Of a stretch of DNA of 64,000 bases, positions 51,843-61,939 are shown piece by piece. The position numbers were made by a program, and so were the translations under genes. How positions within the stretch are numbered: position 1 is the first letter of the stretch; each line of letters begins with the position of its first letter. Source of the stretch: BCD1 sp942492125 (GTDB lineage Bacteria > Bacteroidota > Bacteroidia > Chitinophagales > Saprospiraceae). Under the pieces are notes generated by a model. That model ran no database searches and was not told the origin of the DNA. It was given only the letters and a program-made list of their open reading frames with translations. Location of the stretch: assembly GCA_942492125.1 (NCBI GenBank), contig CALODM010000009.1:1-64000 (forward strand), written 5' to 3'.

Positions 51843-54560
51843 TTAACCGGTACTTTTCAATCCACCGGCCAAAACATTGACCAACAACAAAAGCCTTAGC
51901 AATAATTGTTCGCTTTTCTCCGGATCACTTTCTTTCACCTCCCGCCATTGCCGGAGTGATTGTATCTGTATTTGATGCAAAATGGATAGTGCATCTTTCC
52001 TCAGTTTATTATTTTCCAATCTTGAGATTCTGCGTTCTTCCACAGAAGCACCCATGAGTTGCTCGATCTTTTCCAGACAGGTATCATAATCCGTTAAAAT
52101 GAGTTCCATCAACTCTTTTTTGGTAGCAGGATCAGTTACCAGACCGGCAAAGTCTTCCATGATGTCTTTATCGGCAAGTAAGAGATTGGTCTCAATCTGG
52201 ATCAAACTGTATTTGAGGAATGGCCAGTCCCGGGCAGCCTTCTTTAAATATTCAAAATCCCCGGGATATTTTTCCACAAACTGACCAAGTGCAGTGCCGG
52301 TGCCAAACCATCCGGTGAGATTAAATCTCGACTGGTTCCAACTGAACACCCAGGGAATGGATCGCAGATCCTTCAGGGACCGTTTTCCGGTACGGCGTGC
52401 GGGCCTGGAACCGATCTTGCTTTGTTCCAGCACATCAATAGGGGTAGCCTCGTTATAAAACGCAATGAATCTGGGGTGATCCAGTATTTTCCGGTACGTT
52501 TTGCGTGCCATTTCCACCAGGCGGTCCATAATATCGTAAAGCTTGCTGTCATGATCAGCTTGCTGTGTCAACATGGCCTGTCGGGCAGTGCCGGATAAGA
52601 ACATCTCGAGGTTGTAGCAGGCATTCAGGCGATTGGCAAACTGATTGGCTATGGTTTCTCCCTGCACGGTCATTTTAATGTGACCACTAACCGATCCAGG
52701 TGGCATACTTTCCAAAAAGCGATGGATCTTCCCACCTCCCCTGCTGATCGTTCCACCCCGGCCATGAAAAAAACAAAGCTTAACGCCAAGTCGATTCCCT
52801 GTTTGCGTTAACCTTTCTTCTGCTTTAAAGATATTCCAGCGGCTGGTCATGATGCCTCCGTCTTTATTGCTGTCACTATAGCCCAACATTACTTCCTGGA
52901 TGAAAGGGTTATGACCTTTACGCTGTTCTTCCATGACTGGATGCCGGAGGAAAGACTCCAGAATGTCCGGTCCTGCTATCAGGTCGTCGATAGTTTCCAA
53001 AAGCGGAACGACCGGAAGATGAGCATCTTTTAACCCAACCTCGCGTAAGAAGAGAAATACCACAAGCAGGTCACTCAAACTTCTGGTCATACTGACAATG
53101 ATTGAACCTATACCTTCAGAGCCGTAACGATCGACATAGTTTTTTACTTCCCGGAAATACCCGAGCACATTATCCGCTTCAGGGCCGGCAGAGCGTCCGG
53201 CGATCAGGAACGGGCGGTCACTTTGTAATTCCCGGTTGAGAAAGGAAATTCTTTTTGCTTCCTCCCAATTACCGTAATCTGTATCATCAAAACCTGAAGC
53301 CTGCAAAATCTGGCTTATGGCTTTCTCGTGATAATTACTATTTTGCCGAATATCCAGTCTGGCGAGGTGGAAACCAAAACAACCAACCATCCGCTCTATG
53401 GGGAACAACCATTGTTTGGCGATACGTGCAGCCTTCAGATGGATTAAAACATCTCTTAATTTCCTCAGATCAACCAACAAATCCGAAGGTCGCCGGTAAT
53501 AACTTGCTTCTCCTGATTCAAAATCATCAGCCAGGGTATTTTCCAGCCGGATCAACATAAGGTTGACAAACTGGCGCAAAGGTTCCTTCAGGTTACGCTC
53601 CAGTGCTTTCTGACCGGCCTCCCCTAAAAGTTCAGCGCGGGCCTGTATGTCGGCAAGAAAGTCTGCCGGAAAGGTATTCATATAACTGGAAAAACTGAGC
53701 CTGCCGGCCAATTGAAACAACTGCTTTTGGATCATCTTCAAAGCTGCCTGGCGGTGTAAGCCCAAAGTAGATGCGGTAAATTCGGGCGTCACAAAAGGGT
53801 GTCCGTCCCGGTCACCGCCTACCCAACTGCCGAATTGCAGATTGGGGAATTGTTCCGGCCATTCCAGAAGATCCGTGGAAAAACCTGCATCTTTCCAGGC
53901 GTCTATCAACCGTTGATCGGCCAGCCGCAAAGCTTCGGGAAGTACATTGATATAATAGTGCATCAGGTTGTTGCGTTCGTCTACAAGGCTGGGCTTTTCG
54001 AGGTAAATTTCCCCTGTACGCCACCAACGCTCCAAGGAACTTATAATCTCCTGCCTGATGGCTGCCCGTTCAGAAGTTGACCAAAGCGGGTTTTCATTCC
54101 TGGCCAACAGAACGTATAATTCCCGATGTATATCCAGTACCGTCAGTCGCTTGGCTTCGGTTGGATGAGCCGTCAGAACCGGCATTACTTTAACGGTTGG
54201 CAATAATGTCGCGGCCTTCTTTTCATCAATCCCAGACGTTTTCCAGATTTTGAAAGTTTCTCCCCAGGAGCCACGGGTAGTATCTAATCCGAGTAGGGTT
54301 TCTGTTTTCCGGCGAAACTGGGTGGCTGCGTTTTCTTCCACCAGATTGAGTAACTCAAAAGAAATACCGATTGCCTGGGCAAGTTTTTCTTCCGGAACCC
54401 CGGAATGATTTCGAGGAAGTTGTTCATTACCCATAGGGATCAGTGCCGCCAGATCATGTTCTCCTAAAGATTCCAACATCTCCTTGAATGTGGAAATGAG
54501 ATAACTGAAATCTGTTCTGATCTTTTGAAGGCCTTCGTATTTAAGGGTTGTATTAGCCAT
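51843..54560 (-). CDS. ppc: phosphoenolpyruvate carboxylase
   Basis: Replenishes oxaloacetate from PEP and bicarbonate. 905 residues from the ATG at 54560 (MANTTLKYEGLQKIRTDFSY). A longer frame to 54623 is rejected because it crosses the -7 promoter element. Motifs are LTAHPTEAKR (catalytic His), GGDRDGHPFVT, GYSDSNKDGGIMTSRWN, FFHGRGGTISRGGG (catalytic loop) and the C-terminus VLAGGLKSTG, which matches the expected end. Length is normal. Confidence 0.97.
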   Translation of the reverse strand: MANTTLKYEGLQKIRTDFSYLISTFKEMLESLGEHDLAALIPMGNEQLPRNHSGVPEEKLAQAIGISFELLNLVEENAATQFRRKTETLLGLDTTRGSWGETFKIWKTSGIDEKKAATLLPTVKVMPVLTAHPTEAKRLTVLDIHRELYVLLARNENPLWSTSERAAIRQEIISSLERWWRTGEIYLEKPSLVDERNNLMHYYINVLPEALRLADQRLIDAWKDAGFSTDLLEWPEQFPNLQFGSWVGGDRDGHPFVTPEFTASTLGLHRQAALKMIQKQLFQLAGRLSFSSYMNTFPADFLADIQARAELLGEAGQKALERNLKEPLRQFVNLMLIRLENTLADDFESGEASYYRRPSDLLVDLRKLRDVLIHLKAARIAKQWLFPIERMVGCFGFHLARLDIRQNSNYHEKAISQILQASGFDDTDYGNWEEAKRISFLNRELQSDRPFLIAGRSAGPEADNVLGYFREVKNYVDRYGSEGIGSIIVSMTRSLSDLLVVFLFLREVGLKDAHLPVVPLLETIDDLIAGPDILESFLRHPVMEEQRKGHNPFIQEVMLGYSDSNKDGGIMTSRWNIFKAEERLTQTGNRLGVKLCFFHGRGGTISRGGGKIHRFLESMPPGSVSGHIKMTVQGETIANQFANRLNACYNLEMFLSGTARQAMLTQQADHDSKLYDIMDRLVEMARKTYRKILDHPRFIAFYNEATPIDVLEQSKIGSRPARRTGKRSLKDLRSIPWVFSWNQSRFNLTGWFGTGTALGQFVEKYPGDFEYLKKAARDWPFLKYSLIQIETNLLLADKDIMEDFAGLVTDPATKKELMELILTDYDTCLEKIEQLMGASVEERRISRLENNKLRKDALSILHQIQIQSLRQWREVKESDPEKSEQLLLRLLLLVNVLAGGLKSTG

Positions 54561-54588
54561 GATAAATTGTTTTTTTCTGTCAGAACCG

Positions 54589-54596
54589 CAAATGTA
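54589..54596 (-). promoter_or_regulatory. -7 element for ppc
   Basis: Read on the minus strand, TACATTTG matches TAnnTTTG exactly. A TTG lies 24 nt upstream, slightly far. The predicted start near 54583 supports the ATG at 54560. Confidence 0.45.
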
Positions 54597-54960
54597 ATGA
54601 CATTTGTCCATAATACGCTCCAAAAAAAAGTGCTATAAATAACTATATAAAATAAGTTTTAAGGCTAACTCAACGGAGGTATTTTCATTAAAAACAGCCA
54701 GGAGATCCGATTGTTTTTTATCGGAATTTTATTGGGTTTCGAAAAGGAAAATGTGTTTTTGGGAACCATTTTCTCGTGAGATTTGTATAGTGTCAGCAGG
54801 ATGTAAGAAGCGTTTCCGACAGACAATATTTTAATAAATGAAGATGACTACCCGCGCACCTTATATGCCCTGGAGTGGAAACAAAGCGACAGACTGAGCA
54901 CGAATTAACCGTAAACTGCCTTAAGATTGCAGCATTGGAATAAAATATTATTTGGCATAG

Positions 54961-54991
54961 TTGGCGAGTTTAAATAAAGGGTCTATTTTTG
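54961..54991 (+). promoter_or_regulatory. Bacteroidota-type promoter for cysS
   Basis: TTG at 54961-54963, 20-nt spacer, TATTTTTG at 54984-54991. This is a full match, predicting a start near 54997, about 70 nt before the cysS start codon. Confidence 0.65.
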
Positions 54992-55065
54992 CGCTTTATT
55001 TCGGACCCCGACAAATCAATGAATACGGGCTATAGCTGTCCGGTTACCAGAAAATCGCATTAACA

Positions 55066-56577
55066 ATGATCATGGAAAACGAATTAAGAGTTTACAACAG
55101 TATCCACAGGAAGAAGGAGATCTTTAAACCCATTCATGAGGGGCATGTAGGGATGTACGTATGTGGTCCCACCGTTTACAGTGATGTACACCTCGGAAAT
55201 TGCCGTACTTTTGTAAGCTTTGATATCATCTACAGGTATCTCTTGTATCTGGGATACAAAGTGCGTTACGTGCGTAATATTACGGACGTGGGACACCTGG
55301 AAAACGATGCGGATACCGGGGAAGATAAGATTGCGAAAAGGGCCCGGCTGGAGCAGTTGGAGCCCATGGAGGTAGTCCAGAAGTATACCAATGGTTTCCA
55401 CGACATCATGCGCATGTTCAATACTTTGGAACCTAGTGTTGAGCCTCGCGCTACCGGACATATCCTGGAGCAGATCGAAATGGTTCAGGAAATCCTTGAT
55501 AATGGCTATGGATATGAAATGAACGGATCCGTTTATTTCGACACCCTCAAATATGCTGAAGAAAAGGGTGTTTATGGTGAACTCTCCGGAAGGAAGATCG
55601 ATGACCTGATCGCAGAATCAAGGGATAACCTCAAAAACCAGGATGAGAAGAAACATCCATCAGACTTTGCGATATGGATGAAAGCTTCTCCGGAGCATAT
55701 CCTTCGCTGGAATTCGCCATGGTCGGTTGGGTTTCCGGGCTGGCATCTCGAATGTTCGGTCATGAGTACCAAATACCTTGGAGAAACTTTTGATATTCAC
55801 GGAGGAGGCAATGACCTGAAATTTCCTCATCACGAAAATGAGATTGCCCAGAATACTGCTGCCTGCGGGCACAGTCCCTGCAATTACTGGCTGCACGCCA
55901 ATATGTTGTTGATGAACGGCCGCAAAATGTCTAAAAGCGACGGCAATACCATTTCTCCCGAGGAATTATTTACGGGAGAAAGTCCTCATGTGACCAAAGG
56001 TTACAGCCCGATGGTGGTTCGCTTTTTCATGTTGCAAACCCATTACAGCAGTACGCTGGACCTCACCGACGAAGCCTTACAGGCTGCTGAAAAAGGCTAC
56101 CGCCGTTTGATGGAAGCCAATAAATCGCTCAGTAAACTGCAGGCAGTCGCTGGTACTCAGGCAGGCAAGACCGATCAGGAACTCAATGAATTGATGGATC
56201 TTGCCCAGGCGGAAATGAACGATGATTTCAATACGCCAAAGACATTGGCCAGGATTTTTGAATTGGCCAGTAAGATCAACAGCCTGAAAGATGGTCATCT
56301 GCCGATGAACGAAGTTTCAGCAGAGACGCTTGAGCGTTTGAATGGGTTCTACCATGCTTTTGTATTCGATATTTTTGGATTGAAAGATGAAACAGGCGCC
56401 TCCGGGGAAGACAACCGTGTGCTGGAAGGTATTATGGATTTCATCATAGAAATGAGGATGGAAGCCCGGGCCAATAAAGACTGGGCCACTTCCGATAAGA
56501 TTCGTGACAAAATGAAAGAACTGAATATTCAGCTCAAAGACGGCAAAGACGGTACTACCTGGACGGTGGGAGAATGA
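55066..56577 (+). CDS. cysS: cysteinyl-tRNA synthetase
   Basis: Class I aminoacyl-tRNA synthetase of 503 residues (501 if the second ATG at 55072 is used). Motifs are VGMYVCGPTVYSD with a zinc Cys, the HIGH-equivalent HLGN, GWHLECS (zinc Cys region), the HGGGNDLKFPHHENE stretch with zinc ligands, and KMSKSDGN. The C-terminal DALR/anticodon region is complete. Preceded by a consensus promoter. Confidence 0.97.
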   Translation: MIMENELRVYNSIHRKKEIFKPIHEGHVGMYVCGPTVYSDVHLGNCRTFVSFDIIYRYLLYLGYKVRYVRNITDVGHLENDADTGEDKIAKRARLEQLEPMEVVQKYTNGFHDIMRMFNTLEPSVEPRATGHILEQIEMVQEILDNGYGYEMNGSVYFDTLKYAEEKGVYGELSGRKIDDLIAESRDNLKNQDEKKHPSDFAIWMKASPEHILRWNSPWSVGFPGWHLECSVMSTKYLGETFDIHGGGNDLKFPHHENEIAQNTAACGHSPCNYWLHANMLLMNGRKMSKSDGNTISPEELFTGESPHVTKGYSPMVVRFFMLQTHYSSTLDLTDEALQAAEKGYRRLMEANKSLSKLQAVAGTQAGKTDQELNELMDLAQAEMNDDFNTPKTLARIFELASKINSLKDGHLPMNEVSAETLERLNGFYHAFVFDIFGLKDETGASGEDNRVLEGIMDFIIEMRMEARANKDWATSDKIRDKMKELNIQLKDGKDGTTWTVGE

Positions 56578-56993
56578 TGATGATATCTAAACAGGTATAG
56601 TTTCAGGTGGTTTCACATGGTTTTAATGTAGTTTCAAATTGTTTTTAAACACATCTTTATTGGAAGTTGGCCGTCCGATTTCCAATGCAGATGTGAATGA
56701 CACGACTGTTACCTGATATAAGCTGACCGCTTTTTTAAAATTCCCTCCCAAGATCCAATGCGCTATTGGCAATCCACCAAATCCATAATTTTTTGCATCC
56801 ATATTTTTAAAGAACAGCAGCAAACCTTAAATTTTGAACATTTCTGCTGTTTAAGTTGTAATTTTATTGAAGCAAAAGGGCTTAAATTCGGGTCGGTGCA
56901 AATACTTCAAAGGAAAGAACCCGGTAGCCCCGGGACCTGAAAAATCCCGGGCCTTTTATTCGAAACCGGATAAGCTCATTAAATCTTAAAACT
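56578..56993. other. 416-bp intergenic stretch
   Basis: No gene supported. A 66-codon frame at 56623-56823 on the minus strand (motif IAHWILGGNFKKAVSL) has protein-like composition but no family match. A terminator hairpin lies at 56930-56957. Confidence 0.5.
56930..56957 (+). terminator. intrinsic terminator
   Basis: CCCGGGA and TCCCGGG form a GC-rich stem with a 9-nt loop, followed by CCTTTTATT. It lies before the 56994 gene and 350 bp after cysS. Confidence 0.6.
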
Positions 56994-57308
56994 ATGTTCA
57001 AAGGACGTCTGACAAAACTGCCGAAAAATAGACAATACACCTATCATCCCCGGTACTGGAATCCCAAAAAGGAAGAATTGGAAGAGCGGCTGCAAAAAGC
57101 TGAATTGCGCAAAAAAGGAGACGCAGAAGCCATTAAGGAACGTATATCAGCGGGTTTAAAGAGGTATAAAACAGATGCCGGTTTCCGCAGAAAACGTGTT
57201 TTGCGTTCCAATATGACTCTAATAGTCATAATAGTTATGTTGTTGCTCTTGGCATATTATGGACTTGGTGTATATTTACCCAAAATTCTGGAAGCGCTCA
57301 ATTTATAA
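56994..57308 (+). CDS. small C-tail-anchored hypothetical protein
   Basis: 104 residues. The basic N-terminus (FKGRLTKLPKNRQYTYHPRY) is followed by a charged coiled-coil-like segment (about 25-70) and one C-terminal transmembrane helix (about 75-95, LIVIIVMLLLLAYYGLGVYL). It lies 37 bp upstream of mutL and is probably in the same operon. This small gene before mutL is familiar in Bacteroidota; function unknown. Confidence 0.7.
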   Translation: MFKGRLTKLPKNRQYTYHPRYWNPKKEELEERLQKAELRKKGDAEAIKERISAGLKRYKTDAGFRRKRVLRSNMTLIVIIVMLLLLAYYGLGVYLPKILEALNL

Positions 57309-57345
57309 CCAGAATATCCAGTAACCAGAAACAAGCAACAAATTT

Positions 57346-59178
57346 ATGGCTGACATCATTCAGCTGCTTCCCGACGCCATTGCCAACCAGATTGCTGCCG
57401 GAGAAGTCATCCAGAGACCTGCATCCGTCGTGAAAGAATTGATGGAAAACGCAATCGATGCAGGCAGTACCGAAATAAAATTGATCATAAAAGAAGCCGG
57501 TAAAACACTCATTCAGGTTATCGACAATGGCTGTGGCATGTCTGAAACGGATGCCCGAATGGCTTTTGAACGGCATGCAACTTCCAAGATCCGCGAAGCA
57601 AACGATCTTTTTGCCATCCGGACTATGGGTTTTCGCGGGGAAGCAATGGCCTCCATTGCCGCGATTAGCCATGTTGAGATGAAAACCCGGAAACAGGTTG
57701 ACGAACTTGGCATAAGGCTGGTAATCGAAGGCTCAGAAGTTAAAAATTCGGAAGCCACTCAAAGTCCGTCCGGAACCAGCATTGCCGTTAAGAATCTCTT
57801 TTACAATGTCCCTGCCAGACGCAAATTCCTAAAATCAGATACCGTTGAAATGCGGCATATCCTGGATGAATTCCAACGCTTAGCCCTGGCTAATCCGGAT
57901 GTTTTTTTCTCGCTGCACCATAATAATTCTGAGATATTTCATCTGCCCCCAGCCAATCTGCGGCAACGTATTATCGGTGTTTTTGGACAGCAATTCAATA
58001 AACGCCTCGTACCTATTGATGAAAAAACAGAGGAAGTCCACATCTACGGATTCGTGGGAAAACCGGAATTTGCCAGAAAAACACGTGGCGACCAGATGTT
58101 CTTTGTCAATCAGCGATTCATCAAGAGCGGATACCTGCACCATGCCATTATGGGAGCCTACGAAGAGCTCCTGCAGGAAGGAACTTATCCGTTTTATATA
58201 ATATTCCTGGACATAGATCCGGAGAAAATCGATATCAATGTGCATCCGACCAAGCAGGAAATAAAATTTGATGATGAGCGACTCATCTATAATTACCTCA
58301 AGGTAGCCGTGAGGCACTCCCTGGGGCAGTTCAATGTGATGCCGACCCTCGATTTTGAGACCGATACCAATTTTGCCAAAAGGAACATTGTACCTCCCAA
58401 ACCTGCTCCCAAAACCGGAGGGACCGTCAAGAATAATACTTCCGGAACTTCCTTTGAAATACCTCAAAGACAAGAAAAGCAACCCTGGGAAAAATTATAC
58501 GAGGGGCTTGACGAATATGTACCGGATCAGCAGGAAAGCGAATCTGCGCCAATGACCCTGGAAAGCAGTCTGGGCAATGAAGATCCGGCGGATGCCATGA
58601 AAGGGGTAAATGAAGACCGTAAGCAACCGTTCCAAATACACAACACCTATATTCTCAGTCATATTAAATCAGGATACTTGTTGATAGATCAGCAGCTGGC
58701 GCATGAGCGGGTTTTGTACGAACAATATCTGCAGGTGCTTGACCAACAAAGCGCACTGACCCAAAAACAGCTGTTTCCGGGTACGCTGAATTTACCCCCG
58801 GCGGATGCTGCTGTTTTGAAAGACATCATCCCGCAACTCAACATCCTGGGATTCGATATTCAGGAGTTTGGAAAAAACACCTTTGTGATCAATGGATTGC
58901 CGGCTGAGATGGCGGGAAAAAGTAATGAAAAAGCTGCCATCGAATTTTTGCTGGAGCAGTATAAAAACAACCTGAATCTGAAGCTGGATACCCGGGAGAA
59001 TCTTGCAAGGTCCATGGCCAAAAGTACCTCGGTAAAACGAGGGCAGAAACTGGAAATTCCCGAAATGCAAACGCTCGTTGATCAGCTGTTTGCGTGCGAA
59101 GTTCCATTTAAAAGCCCTGCTGGTCGGAATTGTTTCATCACCTTTGAACTTGAGGACTTGAAGAAACGTTTTGAATAA
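57346..59178 (+). CDS. mutL: DNA mismatch repair protein MutL
   Basis: GHKL ATPase of 610 residues coordinating mismatch repair. N-terminal motifs are NAIDAGST, IDNGCGM and MGFRGEAMASIAAISHV. A Pro/Gln-rich linker (about 345-420) leads to the C-terminal dimerisation domain. That domain contains DQQLAHERVLYE, the endonuclease-type DQHAxxExxxxE motif with Gln in place of His. It starts a run mutL, rhomboid, rhomboid, nadD. Confidence 0.96.
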   Translation: MADIIQLLPDAIANQIAAGEVIQRPASVVKELMENAIDAGSTEIKLIIKEAGKTLIQVIDNGCGMSETDARMAFERHATSKIREANDLFAIRTMGFRGEAMASIAAISHVEMKTRKQVDELGIRLVIEGSEVKNSEATQSPSGTSIAVKNLFYNVPARRKFLKSDTVEMRHILDEFQRLALANPDVFFSLHHNNSEIFHLPPANLRQRIIGVFGQQFNKRLVPIDEKTEEVHIYGFVGKPEFARKTRGDQMFFVNQRFIKSGYLHHAIMGAYEELLQEGTYPFYIIFLDIDPEKIDINVHPTKQEIKFDDERLIYNYLKVAVRHSLGQFNVMPTLDFETDTNFAKRNIVPPKPAPKTGGTVKNNTSGTSFEIPQRQEKQPWEKLYEGLDEYVPDQQESESAPMTLESSLGNEDPADAMKGVNEDRKQPFQIHNTYILSHIKSGYLLIDQQLAHERVLYEQYLQVLDQQSALTQKQLFPGTLNLPPADAAVLKDIIPQLNILGFDIQEFGKNTFVINGLPAEMAGKSNEKAAIEFLLEQYKNNLNLKLDTRENLARSMAKSTSVKRGQKLEIPEMQTLVDQLFACEVPFKSPAGRNCFITFELEDLKKRFE

Positions 59179-59277
59179 ATGTGTTTTGTTGGGCATGAAG
59201 GGTGAGAAGTGAATATGTTTTTGACTTCTTTTATTTCATCGTTCCACTTTACTGACAACCACTAAAAACAAAAACTT

Positions 59278-60021
59278 ATGGGCCTTAGGTTAACGGGCGT
59301 TGTTAAACATTTACTGATCATCAATATCTTGATGTTTGTCGGAAGTAATATCCTTACTTCCAGTGAAATTTTTGACGCCAACAGTACCCTGGCTTTGTAT
59401 TATCCCAATTCGCCGCTTTTTCAGCCATTCCAGATCGTTACCCACTTTTTCATGCATGGGGGATTCACGCATATTTTATTCAATATGTTCGCCCTGGTGA
59501 TGTTTGGAGCGCCTTTGGAAGCACTTTGGGGAGAAAAGAAATTTTTGTTTTTCTATTTTTTTAGTGCAATAGGTGCAGTGGCGCTGACTTTTGCAATCCA
59601 CTATTTTGAATACAATGCCTTTTTAAGGGATTTGTCTCCGGATACGATCAAGTACCTCGCCACCGAAGGCTACGATGCACTATCGAAAGGATATAATTTC
59701 ACGGATCAGGCATTAGGGGATCTGAATCTCAAATATTACCGCCACAACTACGTTCCTATGGTAGGAGCATCGGGAGCTATCTTTGGTTTATTGCTGGCTT
59801 TTGGCATGAAATTCCCCAACGTGGAATTGATGCTGATCTTTTTACCGATCCCCATCAAGGCCAAATATTTCATCCCGGTACTTATGATTATTGAACTGAC
59901 TTTGGGTGTTGCCAACTTTTCATGGGATAATATCGCCCACTTTGCGCATTTGGGAGGCGCATTATTCGGATTCTTATTAATTTTGTACTGGCGGAAGTTT
60001 GACAGTGGATTTCAGCATTAG
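59278..60021 (+). CDS. rhomboid family intramembrane serine protease
   Basis: 247 residues with six predicted membrane helices. HFFMHGGFTHILFNMFALVM is the conserved helix 2 His/Asn motif. GASGAIFG carries the catalytic Ser, and HFAHLGGALFG the catalytic His. An inserted loop (about 110-150) precedes the catalytic Ser helix. It is first of two tandem rhomboids in the mutL operon. Substrate unknown. Confidence 0.92.
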   Translation: MGLRLTGVVKHLLIINILMFVGSNILTSSEIFDANSTLALYYPNSPLFQPFQIVTHFFMHGGFTHILFNMFALVMFGAPLEALWGEKKFLFFYFFSAIGAVALTFAIHYFEYNAFLRDLSPDTIKYLATEGYDALSKGYNFTDQALGDLNLKYYRHNYVPMVGASGAIFGLLLAFGMKFPNVELMLIFLPIPIKAKYFIPVLMIIELTLGVANFSWDNIAHFAHLGGALFGFLLILYWRKFDSGFQH

Positions 60022-60079
60022 GCTCAGGCCTGCGGTATTTTGAAAAATCCGGACGCTGGCAAAAGAAAATTACAAACAA

Positions 60080-61033
60080 ATGTTTACCTCTATTTGGGAA
60101 GATATAAAAAGGGAATATAATTACGGGAATACGGTGAGCCGTATCATACTGGTCAATGTTGGGGTCTTTTTGGCCATCAATATTGTCTGGGTGATCCTGC
60201 GCATTTCCAACGGGTGGGTTACGCCCCCCATTTATGATAAGATCGTTCAGTTCCTGAGTATTTCTTCCCGCGGGATGCACAACCTCACTCATATTTGGGC
60301 AGTAATCACCCATATGTTTCTTCACGAAAGGTTCTTCCACCTTTTCTTTAATATGCTGCTTTTATATTATTTTGGTCGTATAGTTGGCGATTTCATAGGC
60401 AATCACAGGGTGTTGCCCCTCTATTTGCTCTCCGGGATTACGGGAGCGCTGTTGTTCTATATATCCATAAATGTGCTGCCTTACGGAGGTGAAAATGTAC
60501 ATTTTGCCCTTGGCGCCTCCGCCGCTGTCATGGGAATTGTCCTGGCAGCGGGAGTCTTGTCCCCCGATTATATTTTCTATCTGCCCTTACTGGGCCCCGT
60601 AAAGATTAAATACATCATCGCTGTAATGTTGCTGATCGATTTTATTGCCATGGCAGGCAATACCAATACTGGCGGGCATTTCGCTCATATGGGAGGAGCT
60701 TTATTCGGGTGGATTTTTGTTAGTCAACTCCGCAAAGGCCGGGATTTATCTGTTTTTGTAAACAGGCTTATTTACAGTATTTCCTTATTATTTAACCGGG
60801 AAGCGAGAAAACAGGAACGTAAAGGCCCTCATATTATTTACAAAAACAAGGACGCTAAAAAAACAGCTGCCCGCCAGCAACAAAGAAAGAAAAGCAGTAA
60901 ACCTAATCATTCCAGTGATAATTTAAGTCACGAGGAACAAGTGGACACTATTTTAGATAAAATCAAGGAGCAGGGATATGAAAGCCTGACTCCCGAGGAA
61001 AAAGAGTTCCTCTTTAACGCCAGTAAGAAGTAA
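60080..61033 (+). CDS. rhomboid family protease with basic C-terminal tail
   Basis: 317 residues. Six-helix rhomboid core with HERFFHLFFNMLLLYYFG, catalytic Ser in GASAAVMG and His in HFAHMGGALFG. After the last helix an Arg/Lys-rich cytoplasmic tail of about 100 residues ends in a small helical motif (EEQVDTILDKIKEQGYESLT). It differs from its upstream neighbour enough to be an old duplication or separate subfamily. Confidence 0.9.
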   Translation: MFTSIWEDIKREYNYGNTVSRIILVNVGVFLAINIVWVILRISNGWVTPPIYDKIVQFLSISSRGMHNLTHIWAVITHMFLHERFFHLFFNMLLLYYFGRIVGDFIGNHRVLPLYLLSGITGALLFYISINVLPYGGENVHFALGASAAVMGIVLAAGVLSPDYIFYLPLLGPVKIKYIIAVMLLIDFIAMAGNTNTGGHFAHMGGALFGWIFVSQLRKGRDLSVFVNRLIYSISLLFNREARKQERKGPHIIYKNKDAKKTAARQQQRKKSSKPNHSSDNLSHEEQVDTILDKIKEQGYESLTPEEKEFLFNASKK

Positions 61034-61043
61034 CCAGATTACC

Positions 61044-61100
61044 GGTTGCTGGTTGCTGGTTACCGGTTGAAAAACCCAGCAACCAGCAACCAGCAACCAG
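61044..61100. repeat. large AACCAGCAACC hairpin before nadD
   Basis: Left arm GGTTGCTGGTTGCTGGTTAC (61044-61063) pairs with the CAGCAACCAGCAACCAG arm at 61077-61100. It lies between the second rhomboid and nadD, ending 6 bp before the nadD ATG, and could limit downstream translation. Same family as 31475-31538. Confidence 0.65.
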
Positions 61101-61105
61101 TTCCT

Positions 61106-61687
61106 ATGTCAAAGCGCAATATCGGTCTGTTTTTCGGTTCATTTAATCCCATCCACATCGGGCACCTCATCATTGCCAATTTCATGGCTACCCAAACCGA
61201 CCTGGATGAAATATGGCTGGTCGTTTCCCCCCAGAACCCATTGAAAAACAAAAACTCCCTGGCCCGGGATCATGATCGTTTACACCTCGTACATCTGGCT
61301 ATTGATGATAATCCGAATTTAAGAGCGACGGATGTGGAATTCAGACTTCCCAAACCATCTTACACCATTGATACACTTGCCGTACTTAAAGAAAAACATC
61401 CTGAGTATACATTTTCCCTGATCATGGGGGGCGATAACCTCAGGACTTTTCATAAATGGAAAAATTATGAACTGCTGCTTCGTGATCACGACATTTATGT
61501 GTATGAAAGACCGGGATACGAACCCGGTGAATTGACAGATCACCCCAGGGTAAAACTTTTTGATGCTCCAATGATGAATATTTCGGCCAGTTATATCAGG
61601 CAATGTATCCGGAAAGGTAAATCGGTCAGATACCTGGTCCCGGAACCGGTATATGAGTATCTTGCTACCAGTAATATGTACAGGTGA
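61106..61687 (+). CDS. nadD: nicotinate-nucleotide adenylyltransferase
   Basis: Makes deamido-NAD from nicotinate mononucleotide and ATP. 193 residues from the ATG at 61106 (MSKRNIGLFFGSFNPIHIGH). The upstream ATG at 61046 falls inside the hairpin and is rejected. Motifs are GSFNPIHIGHLIIA, GGDNLRTFHKWKNY and ISASYIRQCIRKGKS. Length is normal. It is last gene of the mutL run. Confidence 0.94.
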   Translation: MSKRNIGLFFGSFNPIHIGHLIIANFMATQTDLDEIWLVVSPQNPLKNKNSLARDHDRLHLVHLAIDDNPNLRATDVEFRLPKPSYTIDTLAVLKEKHPEYTFSLIMGGDNLRTFHKWKNYELLLRDHDIYVYERPGYEPGELTDHPRVKLFDAPMMNISASYIRQCIRKGKSVRYLVPEPVYEYLATSNMYR

Positions 61688-61939
61688 TGATGTTTTAAAG
61701 GGAGCATAATTACAGGACTGCCGGTTTTTGAAAAATTTTTAAAGAATAACAGTTGGAAACGAATTGAGCCCTCCCGATACTGTATACCAGGGATGTCGAT
61801 CCGCTCCACTTGAACCACTTGAACCATTTAAAAATAAGTCAGGTAACTTTTAACCAACAACCAGTAAGTCAATTTAAAAATCAGCCAGGCACAATATAAA
61901 TCCTCCTTCCCAGTTATTTTTTTAAGCAAAAAACTAAGT

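Larger units (their letters stand above)
54561..55065. other. 505-bp divergent regulatory stretch between ppc and cysS
   Basis: Holds promoter elements for both genes. A short frame ending at about 54909 (DDYPRTLYALEWKQSD then a stop) reads like a protein C-terminus, but it has no start codon or partner. It may be a remnant. Confidence 0.5.

Noticed and set aside
56623..56823. 66-codon minus-strand frame after cysS
   Set aside because: No recognisable motif and no neighbouring context; kept only as a note in the intergenic entry.
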